NCBI RefSeq assembly: GCF_000715075.1
Contig: NC_134084.1
Location: 4,838,501 to 4,902,500, forward strand
From: Nicotiana tabacum
Lineage: Eukaryota > Streptophyta > Magnoliopsida > Solanales > Solanaceae
Length of the DNA: 64,000 nucleotides
Direction: 5' to 3'
Below are positions 48,534 through 58,405 of the stretch, in pieces (position 1 is the first letter of the stretch; every line of letters starts with the position of its first letter). Below the pieces are notes generated by a model, which was not told the DNA's origin, did not search any database, and saw only the letters and a program-made list of their open reading frames with translations. Position numbers and translations under genes: made by a program.

Positions 48534-48945
48534 TTTCCCCTTGTTCTTGTTTTTGACAGGACTAAGAGGAAGATGTGGGTGGAGGGCCCCTGGATCTCGT
48601 GGAATAAGATAATGTTGCGAGAGTGCACGAACTAACCTTTGGGGTGGGGGGAATAATAAACAAAAAGTAAAACAAAAAGGTAACCAAGTTAGTGAGGTTT
48701 ATAAAAAGCATTGCAATATTTAAACACATAGTGCGAGAATGTGAATCGTTCCCTAATTTTGGGACCTCTTTGTGCCCGAGGTAGGCCTAGCGACAGATTG
48801 ATTTGGAGAACTTAGGATGCTAAATGCCTCATTTTATTGATAAAAACAGACGAATCCCAAATCGACACTAAATAAGCAAGAAATAAAAGTCACTAATTGC
48901 CATTGACCTTATTACATTTATAAAGTGAAAAAGATGAACTCCTAT

Positions 48946-49266
48946 CTACTTGGTCCCAGAAGGACCTTCCTCAAGTTGAATGCTCTCGTTGATCAGATCC
49001 TCAAGTTCGTGTAGGTTCACCAGTAAAAATGCTTTTGCCAGGTGTTCTCCTTCGTTTACCTCAGCGTTCTGGTAGTCGGTGACTCTTTTCCTTACTTTTC
49101 CTTCCAATTCCAGCAGACTATATTCCAGATATTCTAACTTTTCACTAGATTTGGCGGCCCTCTCTTTCCACTCATTGATCTGGTCATTTGATGGAAGACT
49201 CCTCCACCAGTCTAGCAAGAGTGAGGGTATGCTAACCATACCAAAGCTGGGGACCTCGTTCTTCAT
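48946..49266 (-). pseudogene. Possible ORF1 remnant of element C
   Basis: A 106-residue open frame upstream of gag has a LLLDWWRSLP motif near the start and a Glu/Leu-rich probable coiled coil after it (WKERAAKSSEKLEYLEYSLL). Ogre/Tat elements carry an extra ORF1 of unknown function in this position. The length suggests only the end survives. Function is unknown. Confidence 0.5.
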
Positions 49267-49952
49267 TTTCTACAAAACAAAAGGGTTAAGACCCTACCCC
49301 CACCAGACTCGACTATTTAACATCAACAATTAGCATAAAGCATTTAGTTGAAGCAATTTAGTTCTCCAAATAAATGCACAGAACGTGGTGGTGTTCGTTT
49401 GGGTTCAGGGAAACCCAGTGGACTTTGGACAAGGCTATCTTAAAAAGTCATTATGCGAACAACATGACTGACTCGGCTAGGTTTGACCATGATGCATTCA
49501 CAGTTTAAACAGAATAAGGTTTCTATGAGGTTTTAGAATGGTACCCTTGAGCGGACAACTCAAGGGGGAAAGGTACGGAACCATCGACTACATCATTGAT
49601 CGACTGGTTTTACCACAAATATGCCTTTTCCGGATTTAGGGGGTATAATATAGGAAGAGCGCAACCACTCATTATAAGCGTTGCTATGGTATTTGTTTGG
49701 GAACGAGTGAAATATGATGTTGAGCATGATTATGCAATAAATAAAAGCATGTTGGCACGTGTTTGCACGTTAAGAAAGCAGTAAATACAGCAGTTTCATA
49801 ATTTAAAGCAGTAGTAAAGGAAAGAAACAAAGAAGACAAGTCAGTTTTGCAATTGAAAAGGGAATTGAACGCTTAAAAAAAATCAAACAAGTAATTGCCA
49901 CATAAAGAGGTATAAATTCACAATAACAGTCTGAAATGGTAAAAGCCTAAAG
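49267..49952. other. 5' untranslated region of element C
   Basis: Sequence between the ORF1 remnant and the primer site. No gene is visible and it is fairly AT-rich. It presumably contains an ORF1 start that has decayed beyond recognition. Confidence 0.5.
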
Positions 49953-49970
49953 TCCCCAGCAGAGTCGCCA
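49953..49970 (-). other. Primer-binding site of element C
   Basis: On the minus strand TGGCGACTCTGCTGGGGA begins four bases after the 5' LTR end at 49974. It is typical of Tat/Ogre elements, which use a non-Met tRNA. I believe Arg-tRNA, but I cannot check the match. Confidence 0.75.
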
Positions 49971-49973
49971 TGC

Positions 49974-50975
49974 TGTCGCGCACCCTTTTTCTCGCGAAAT
50001 CGGGTTTATGACATTTGGAGGGCAACTCGTTCCTTTTGGGAATTGGGTTTTGCATTTTGAACAGTCTCCACGTAATGATTTGAGGTGCATTAGGACACCA
50101 ATGGGGTTCAATTCTAAGTTTGTTTGGATAATTAGAGATTGGGTAAGAGCTTGAAATTATCCCGAGAGGAAGGTGTTAGGTACCCCTCCGGATCCACTAG
50201 CGTGGTTCCCGGCCATACAGTTTATTGTGAATTTGTGTAATTAACAAGTAAACAAACAAGGCTCAAATAAGATGGGATTTTAAATACACAAGTATTTGAA
50301 AAATGATTAAATAAAGCAAAAGTTTTGAAAAGAGTTATAACTAAGCATGTTGATGAATGTAAAGGGGTCCTAGGTTTGTTTGTAATATGGATCACATCAA
50401 TGCAATACCCGGTAATCACTCCTCAAAGAGGGGCTACACGTGGTATTAGAGCACCAGTCATCATATCCATATCTACCCTTCCCACCCCGTTAAGGTATTA
50501 AAGTGCGGATTGGTCTCGACTATTATTGCATGCTATTACCCGTCCCATTCCTATCAGTCCCGGAGGCACTTAGGACTACTAGTCCTAAAGGGTGGGATAT
50601 TAGGCTGGTTGGTTTCAAAGGATAAAAATCTAAGGCGACATACAAAACACATACTGCATGTTGAGAAAGCATATAAACAGATAAAGGCTCAAATACACCT
50701 CCTTGAACAAAAGCACATAACTAGCATGACTTGCACATACTTTTTAGGTCTGATTAAAATACTAAAGACGAGGGGAGTTTGATTATTGAAGCAGATTTGT
50801 TTATTACATAACTCAGATAAGAAGTCCATATCTGGCCTGCCTGCTGGTTGTAGCAATTAACAAAAAAGCGGATTCAATTTTACAGTTATTACTCTAAGGC
50901 TTGCCTAAGTGTTTAGACGGGGTCCTATAGGCATGATATCTACTTAATTAAGAAGGTGGTGAAACAGTGATAACT
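49974..50975 (-). repeat. Truncated 5' LTR of element C
   Basis: This matches 33398-34395 of the 3' LTR closely and in order, then stops at GATAACT near 50975. The remaining 3.7 kb or so of the LTR is missing, and the sequence passes straight into LTR B. Confidence 0.9.
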
Positions 50976-50979
50976 AAGT

Positions 50980-53282
50980 GTTTGGAACCTCTTGAATCCG
51001 ATGTGTTTTGGTTGATTTGATGTTGTTTGAGGGGTTTTGAAGATTGGTATAAGTTTTGATGGTGGTATATGACTTGTCGGTGCTTTTGGTTGAGGTCCCG
51101 GGGGCCTCGGGATGGATTTGGATGGTTGACGGAGAGTTTGGAGTTTTTGAGGAATTGCAGAATTTTCTTCTCCTGTTGTTTCGGCACCTGCAGATTGGAG
51201 ACCGCAGGTGCGACACCACAGATGCGGTGTGCTAAGTGCACCTACGATGGCGCAGGTGCGAGTATTCGATTGCAGATACGGTCTTGGGCTTTTAAGTGAA
51301 AACCGCAGGTGCGGTTGGCTAGGCCGCAGAAGCGGGAAGAGGGCCGCAGGTGCGAAAACCCTTGGCCAGAAAGTATAAAAGATTTCTTTCGAGCATTTTT
51401 GGTTATTCCACCATTTCTAAGACGGCTTTGGAGCTTTTTGGGAGATTTTGAAGAGGGATTTCATAGAGGTAAGGTTTTTGGATCCTAAACTCGTTTTTAT
51501 GGTGTTATTTCACTAATTTGGCTTGAATTTAATGGAAATTAAGGGTTTAAAATTGGGGATTAGGGCTTGGTATTGGAGACCTGGACTTGAGGATTTGAAG
51601 CGTCACTTGTTGTCAAATTTTGGGACTTTTGATATGAATGAACTCGTGGACTGATAAGGATTTTGTTGATGTAAATTTTGTCGGATTCCGAGATGTGGGC
51701 CCGGGGGTTGGGCTTTGGTTAATTTCGGGATTCGTGTTGTAATTTGATTTCTTTCGAGTGGGCTTTGTTCCCTTAGCATATTTTGATGGTTATATACTAA
51801 CTTTGGATAGATTTGGAGCATCCGGAGGCCGATTCGAGAGGCAAAGGCATCGCTGGCTAGAGCTTGGACCGGATAGAGGTGAGTAATGATTGTAAATGCT
51901 GTTCTGAGGGTATGAAACCTTGGACTTCACATCGTTGTGCTATTATGAGGTGACGTAGACGCTAGATGGCGAGCATGGGGTCGTGCACCATTGAGGATTG
52001 TGACTTAGTCCATCCCGTATGATTGTTTTACTGCGTATTTGATTGAAAACTGTTTGTTATCATCATGTTTTGGGCTGAACGCCATATTTGGGCCTCGTGC
52101 CAACTGTTTTGGACCCCTTAGCGGATTTGTACTATTATTCCTCACCGTTTTGACTTTATACTTGTACTCAGTCATGCTATATTCTACTATTTTCTTAACT
52201 CAGCCATGTTTTACTCTGTTTTGACATCTTAATGATATTTTGAGCTGAGCATCATATTTTACTGTGCCCGAGTGGCTTTTAGAGATTTCTAATTGAGTAG
52301 GGCTGAGGGCCTATGTTGTGAGGTTATTAAGGGATCGGGCTGCACACCGCAGCGGTATGGAGTTGATTCATGATTATGAGGCCGAGGGACTGAGTCGTAC
52401 GCCATGAGGTGGCTTGATATGAGGCTGAGAGCCTATTTGATTATGCCACGAGATGGCTTGATATTGCGCTTGGGCAGTAAGGGGCCCTTACCGGAGTCTG
52501 TACACCCCCAGTGAGCGCGGGTACCTAGTGTGATATGTGATATAGCCCGAGGAACTGATGTTGTTCCATGTTATTGCCCGAGGGGCTGATACAAGTGATT
52601 GTATGATAGCTCGATGGGCTAGTTCTATTGGTATTTTGCCCGAGGGGCCGATTTATGTTTCTATATACTCTCACTACTTTTCGTTCACTCGTTTAAATTG
52701 CTAAAAGATGTTTTAAAAAGGTTTTCACTAAATTAAGGTGCTCTTACGAGCATTCACTATTTTATTGCATTGTATTGGTTTTATACTGCCTCGTTGTAGC
52801 ATTTTGTTGTATTTTACGTGTTTTCTTATCGCTCAGCTGCTTTTACTTTTATTACTCACTGAGTTGGAGTACTCACATTACTCCCTACACCTTGTGTGCA
52901 GATTCAGGAGCCTAGGGTCCCGCTAGCGAGTGCTGATTGCTTCCAGCAGGCAGTTCGGAGTTCACTAGGTAGTTGCTCGGCGTTCGCAACCCAGTGCTTC
53001 TCCCTCTTATCTTATTTTCCTTTGTATTAGTTCTGTAATAGACTGTGTAGTCTCTTTGATACTCTTAGATAGATGTTTAGATTTTCATGACTGGTGACAC
53101 CCCGATGTCGGGCTGTGTTTATTTCCGCACTCGTTCTATTTCACTGTATTTTGGGGTTTATCACTTATTAATGACTTAATTATGAATTACTATAACTGTT
53201 AATGAGATTGGGGTTTGTTTTGGCTGGCCTTTTCTTCACAAGAGGCACTATCACGATCGGGTTCGGATTTAGGGTCGTGACA
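50980..53282 (+). repeat. Truncated 3' LTR of element B
   Basis: It matches 28272-30606 throughout, with the word block (51183-51360), TATA box (51374-51381), hairpin and GGGTCGTGACA end. The first 490 or so bases of the LTR are missing at the junction with LTR C. Confidence 0.9.
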
Positions 53283-53322
53283 TTCCATCACGACTAGTTG
53301 GATTTTGGGTCGTGACACATGG

Positions 53323-54600
53323 AATACCGGATGAACTGCTGATAAGCTAGGTGGTAGTGCAAGCTTGTAGGCTACTTCACCCACCCTTTAAAGAATTTTA
53401 AAGGGTCCAATATACCTAGGGCTCAACTTGACCTTCTTTCCGAATCTCAATACACCTTTCATAGGTGAAACCTGGAGCAATACTCTTTCTCCTGCCATGA
53501 ATGCAACGTCAAGAACCTTATGGTCAGCATAACTCTTTTGCCTAGACTGAGCTGTGCAAAGTCAATCCTGGATAATCTTGACCTTATCTAAGGCATCCTG
53601 TACCAAATCAGTGCCCAACAACCGAGTCTCTCCCGATTCAAACCAGCCAACTAGTGAACGGAATCGCCTCCCGTATAATGCTTCATACGAAGCCATCTGA
53701 ATACTCGACTGGTAGTTATTGTTATAGGCAAACTCCATAAGTGGCAAGAAATGATCCTAAAACCCTTTAAAGTCTATAACATAAGCGCGAAGCATATATT
53801 TTAATATCTGAATACTGCACTCCGACTGTCTGTATGTCCGTGGATGAAATAATGTACTCAACTCAACCCGCATGCCTAACTCATGTTGTACAACCCTCCA
53901 GAAGTGCGAGGTAAACTGCGTACCTCGATTTGAAATCTCAACTTGCATGCCTAACTCAAGTTGTACAACCCTCCAAAAGTGCGAGGTGAACTGCGTACCT
54001 CGATTTGAAATAACAAACACGGGCACACCGTGAAGGCGGACAATCTCTCGGATGTAAATCTCAGTTAACTGCTCTAAAGAATAGGTAACTGCCACTAGAA
54101 TGAAATGTGCTGACTTGGTCAACCTGTGCTCAATGACCCATACTGCGTTGAACATTTTCTGAGTCTGTGGGAGTCCAATAACAAAGTCCATAGTGATACA
54201 CTCCCACTTCCACTCTCTATCTTCTGAATTAAACCACCAGGTCTCTGATGCTCGTACTTGACTTGCTAACAATTCAGACACCGAGCTACATATGCAACTA
54301 TATCCTTTTTCATTCTCCTCCACCAATAATGTTTCCACAAATCTTGATATATTTTGGTGGTACCTGGATGGATAGAATACCGGGAACTCTAGGCCTCTTA
54401 AAGAATTAATTCACGAATCCTATCCACATTAAGAGCACAAATACGACCCTGCATCCGCGAAACTCCATCATCTCGCACAACAACCTGCTTGGCATCACCG
54501 TGACGCACCATGTCCTTGAGGACAAGTAAATGAGGATCATCATATTGTCGCTCTCTGATGCGCTCATATAGAGAAGACCGAGTGGCAGCGCAGGCTAAAA
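53323..54600 (-). pseudogene. Integrase of chromovirus D, with internal tandem duplication
   Basis: On the minus strand the core includes ITMDFVIGLPQTQ (first catalytic Asp), SAHFILVAVTYS, and NRGTQFTSHFWRVVQ, followed by a second in-frame copy of about 24 residues (NRGTQFTSHFWRVVQ again), a direct 72-bp duplication at about 53870-54015. In both copies the position of the second catalytic Asp (normally SDRG) is Asn. After a stop near 53757 the reading continues MPLMEFAYNNNYQSS and RRFRSLVGWF (53562-53747), then SAVHPVFHVS at the C-terminal domain where LTR A interrupts it. Further stops lie at about 53560 and 53385. Confidence 0.9.
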
Positions 54601-54601
54601 T

Positions 54602-56013
54602 CTAACTGGGCTCTGAAACATCTAACCTCATGAACTGATTGGCCAAAGTCTGAACATCTGCAACTAGCGGCATTTCACCAACTGGAATATACGCAAGGCT
54701 GCCCATACTGACATCCTTTCTACTCAAAGCATCGACCACCACATTGGCCTTTCCTGAGTGATATAAAATGGTGATATCATAGTCTTTCAACGGCTCCAAC
54801 CATCTTCTATGCCTCAAATTGAGATCTTTTTGTTTGAATAGATGTTGTAGACTCTGATGATCTATGACACCTCACACGACACGCCGTAAAGGTAGTGTCT
54901 CCAAATCTTCAGCGCATGAACAATAGCTGCCAATTCTAAGTCATAAACAGGATAATTCTTCTCATGAACTTTCAACTGCCGTGACGCATAAGCTATCACC
55001 CTGCCATCTTGCATTAATACCGCACCAAGTCCAAGATGAGATGCATCATAATACACCGTGTACGATCCTGAACCTGTGGGCAACACTAACACTAGCGGTG
55101 TAATCAAAGCAGTCTTGAGCTTCTAAAAGCTCAACTTACACTCATCTAACCATCTGAATGGAACATCTTTCTAGGTTAGTCTGGTCTAGGGTTTGCTAAA
55201 GATGGAAACCCTTCCACGAACCGGCGATAATAACATGCCAAACCCAAAAAATTCTGTATCTATGTAACTGAAGTAGGTCTAGGCCCATTCTGAACTGCCT
55301 CAATCTTCTTAGGATCCACCTTTATGCCTTCTGCCAATACAAGATTACCTAAAAAGGTAACTGATTTTAACCAAAACTTGCATTTTAAAAATTTGGCATA
55401 TATGTGACTATTCTTCTAAGTTTGAATTACAATCCGAAGATGTTGTTCATGCTCCTCTTAACAGCTGAAGTAAATCAGGATATCATTAATGAACACAACC
55501 ACAAAAGAATCCAGATAAGTCTTGAATACCCGATTCATCAAATTCATAAATGTTGTCGGGGTGTTGGTAAGCCCAAATGACATCACTAAAAATTCTTAAT
55601 GCCCATACCGGGTCCGAAAAGCTATCTTAGGGACATCAGATGCCCTAATCTCCAATTGATAGTAACCAAACCTTAAATCGATCTTTGCAAACACGTTAGC
55701 ACCCTAAAGTTGACCTAATAAATCATCGATTCTTGGCAATAGATATTTGTTTTTGATAGTGACCTTGTTCAACTGCCGATAATCTATATACATTCGCATA
55801 CAGCCATCTTTCTTCTTTACAAATAGTACGGGTGCACCATAGGGCGAGACACTGGGGTCTAATGAATCCCTGATCAAGCAAGTCTTGTAACTGCTCTTTT
55901 AATTCTTTCAACTCTGGCGGGGCCATACAATAAGAAAGAATAGAAATGGGCTGAGTGCCCGGAGCCCAATCAATACAGAAGTCAATATCTGTGTCGGGTG
56001 GCATCCCTGACAA
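54602..56013 (-). pseudogene. Reverse transcriptase and RNase H of chromovirus D
   Basis: The RT N-terminus (55723-56013: [19 protein letters not shown] and [17 protein letters not shown]) is followed by a stop-ridden palm in which the catalytic motif reads FINDIL, so the first Asp of the usual FIDD is Asn (near 55470). RNase H follows (54862-55107: [20 protein letters not shown] and [18 protein letters not shown]), then the connection (54602-54817: [20 protein letters not shown]). Multiple stops and frame changes occur. Confidence 0.88.
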
Positions 56014-56158
56014 ATCTGCAGGAAATACCTATGTAATTTCACAAACAACTGGGACTGAGTCCATAGAAGGAATATCCGTACTAGGATCGTGAATGTAAGC
56101 CAAATAGGCTAGACACCCTTTTTCAACCACACGCCGAGCCTTTACATAAGAGATAACC

Positions 56159-58231
56159 CTACTGGTAGAATGACCAAGAGTTCCTTTCCACTCCAATCAA
56201 GGCAACCTCGGCATGGCTAAGGTCACCATCTTGGCATGATAATCCAATATCATGATAAGGTGATAGTGAATCCTTACTCAATATGATGTCAAAATCTACC
56301 ATGTCAAGAAGTAGAAGATCCACACTAGTCTCAAGACTCCCAATAGTAACCATACATGAACGATGGACATGATCTACCACAATAGAATCTCCCACCGCTA
56401 TGGACACGTACATAGACGCACTTAGAGAATCACGGGGCACAACCAAATATAAAGCATAGTAGTAGGACACATAGGAGTAAGTAGAACCCGGATCAAATAG
56501 AACTGAGGAATTTCTATGGCAAACTAGAATAATACTTGTGGTCACGGCGTCGGATGACTCGGCCTCAGACCTAGCTGGAAAAGCATAGAATTGGGGTTGA
56601 GCCCCACCAATCTGAACTACATCTCTGGGATAGGCCATAGCTGGCTGGCCTCCATTTCTAACATTCTGACATCTACCTCTAGCAGTCTGATATCTACCTC
56701 TAACAATCTGACCTCCACCTCTAACAGTATTACCTCTACCTCTAACAATATTACCTCCACCTCTAACAATGTGAACCCTACCCCTAGTTGGTCGGGCGGG
56801 CGGTGGAGCAACCGGTGCAGGTATAATGGCACGAGAATCCCGTTGAGATATGCTGCTCAACAACCTAGGGCAATGCCTCCTAATGTGACTAATGTTTCCA
56901 CACTCATAGCACCCATCCTGCTGTCATGGCTGCTGAAGCTAAAACTGACCCGAACGGGTTGGATAACTGCCATAGTGAGTCTGGAGTGGTGGTACACTGA
57001 TACGAGCTGAATGTGCACTGAATGCTGGCTTCCTGGGGTAAGGAACATAAGGTCTATAACTCCCTAAAGCACCGGGAGAAGTCTAAAGTGCTGAATAAAA
57101 TGGCCTGGGAGGATATCCCCTACAAAAAGTACCCCTACCTCCAGATGAGGTGCCTCTGAAATTATCGGAATGACATGGCATCTTATCTGACACCTACCCC
57201 ATTTCTTGAGCGAGAACCATCTCTATACGTCTAGCAACGTTAGTAGTCGTCTAAAAAGAAATCTCACTCCTGGTCTCCTTGGCCATCTATAACTTGATAG
57301 GTTGAGCGAGTCCATAAATAAACTTCCTTACCCTCTCTCTCTCTCTCTCTCTCTCGGTTAGAAGCAGAAGAAGAGCATGACAGTATAGATCCACAAAATA
57401 GGTCTCATACTGAGTGGACGACATACTGCCTTGTTGGAGACGCTCAAACTACTGTGGTAATCCTCCATTAGTGTGATATGAAGGAACTTCTCCAAAAATA
57501 GCTGCGAGAACTGCTCCTAGGTAAGTGCAGGCGAACTAACTGGTCTTATAAATACATAATCTTTCCACCACCTCTTAGCGGAATCAGTCATCTGAAACAC
57601 TATAAAATCAACCACATTGCTTTCAACTATTCCCATGTTCTGAAATACTTCATAGCAACGGTCAAGAAAATCATGTGGGTCCTCAGAAGGTGCATCATTG
57701 AAATGTATTGGAAATAGTTTGGTAAACTTGTCCAACCTCAACAAATCCTCTGAAGACAAAGCAGGCCTATCACCGGCCGGTGCCGCAACAACTGGCTGAA
57801 CTATCATAACTGGATGGGCTACTGGAGCCTGATACCGGGGAGTTGTCTGCCCCGGAGCGAGAGTAGTGGGATTTTGTGCTCCTTCCCCAGCCTTTGAGAA
57901 GGCTGGTGCCACTAGAAATGTACCATTTTGGGCCTCCCTCCATAAGACTCACCAAACGGACTAGAGCGTTCTGAAGCACTGGAGTAGCTATGGATCCTTC
58001 CGGAACCTGAACTGGTCCAACAAGTACCGTCTGAACTGGAACCTACGCTTCCAAATCCACCTGAGGTTCTACAATAGGTGCTGCTGCTCGAGCCCTAGAC
58101 TGAGCTTTGCTTATGCCTCTGCCTCTACCTCGACCTCTAGCGCGACCTCAGCCTCGGCCTCTACCCCTGTCGTAGCTGTCACTAGTTTCTCGTTCCTGTC
58201 CGGCCGTAGACATAGTACGTGTTCTCGCCAT
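56159..58231 (-). pseudogene. Gag and protease of chromovirus D, broken
   Basis: The reading starts at ATG 58231 (MARTRTMSTAGQE), passes an Arg/Gly-rich run with a TGA in place of Arg, and contains the gag domain at 57517-57912 (LDKFTKLFPIHFNDAPSEDP, ending SSPALT with a stop where relatives have Trp). A (CT)n microsatellite lies at 57336-57356. The CCHC knuckle CYECGNISHIRRHCPR is at about 56870-56917. The aspartic protease follows, with the active site VLFDPGSTYSYVS (about 56472-56510) and a DMVDFDIILSKDSLSPYH block in which the usual GMDW has changed. Confidence 0.88.
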
Positions 58232-58390
58232 CTGCGAGAGGGCAAGAATAGAAGAGTTCAATCGCCAATGATAGAATAAAAATTGCATGACAGAGTAGAA
58301 TAGTAGTGAAATTGTTCCTAAACTCTGTAGCCTCTGGAAGATAAGTACAGACGTCTCTGTACCGATTCTTCGGACTCTAGGTAACCTAGT

Positions 58391-58402
58391 GCTTTGATAC
58401 CA
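58391..58402 (-). other. Primer-binding site of chromovirus D
   Basis: On the minus strand TGGTATCAAAGC begins three bases after the 5' LTR end at 58406. It is a one-base variant (G to A) of the Met-tRNA site seen in element B. Confidence 0.85.
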
Positions 58403-58405
58403 ACT

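Larger units (their letters stand above)
33398..50975 (-). mobile_element. Ty3/gypsy Tat/Ogre-like element C, 5' LTR truncated
   Basis: On the minus strand: truncated 5' LTR (49974-50975), primer site (49953-49970), an ORF1 remnant, gag (46361-48533), protease (44053-44931), a putative intron (about 43435-43655), RT and RNase H (41760-43400), a second RNase H-like region (41217-41760), integrase (40128-41198), a 3' untranslated region with two tandem-repeat arrays (38750-39330), polypurine tract and a 4738-bp 3' LTR (33398-38135). The long LTR, ORF1 region, intron before RT and tandem repeats before the 3' LTR are the plan of Ogre/Tat elements. No TSD is available because the 5' LTR end is deleted. 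Solo LTR E (44997-46461) is inserted between gag and protease. It is inside B and so is younger than B. Confidence 0.9.
27780..53282 (+). mobile_element. Ty3/gypsy element B, pol deleted, split by element C
   Basis: A 5' LTR (27780-30606), a Met-type primer site (30610-30621) and a gag region (30807-33397) are followed by element C, then only a truncated 3' LTR (about 50980-53282). Flanks TTCTA (27775-27779) and TTCCA (53283-53287) form a 5-bp TSD with one mismatch inside LTR A. The pol region and the first 490 or so bases of the 3' LTR are gone, lost with most of C's 5' LTR in one deletion. Gag similarity, the TGTAACGACCC...GGGTCGTGACA ends and the Met primer site suggest a Tekay-like chromovirus, though no integrase remains to confirm it. 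Confidence 0.88.
24576..53317 (+). mobile_element. Solo LTR, family A, split by element B
   Basis: The LTR occupies 24576-27779 and about 53288-53317, about 3.23 kb in total. Its start is TAACGACCCGACTAG preceded by CA where the other copy has TG, and it ends GGATTTTGGGTCGTGACA. The flanks TATGG (24571-24575) and CATGG (53318-53322) agree at 4 of 5, and removing the insert restores the chromovirus frame. It matches the minus-strand copy at 5362-10576 along its length. No internal region is present, so it is a solo LTR. TATAAAATA lies at 25620-25628, with a splice-donor-like GGGGTAAGTG at about 25722-25731. Confidence 0.85.

Noticed and set aside
30610..58402. Endogenous pararetrovirus or other integrated plant virus
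   Set aside because: All reverse transcriptase regions have integrase and LTRs in Ty3/gypsy order; no movement-protein or coat-protein features of caulimovirids were seen.
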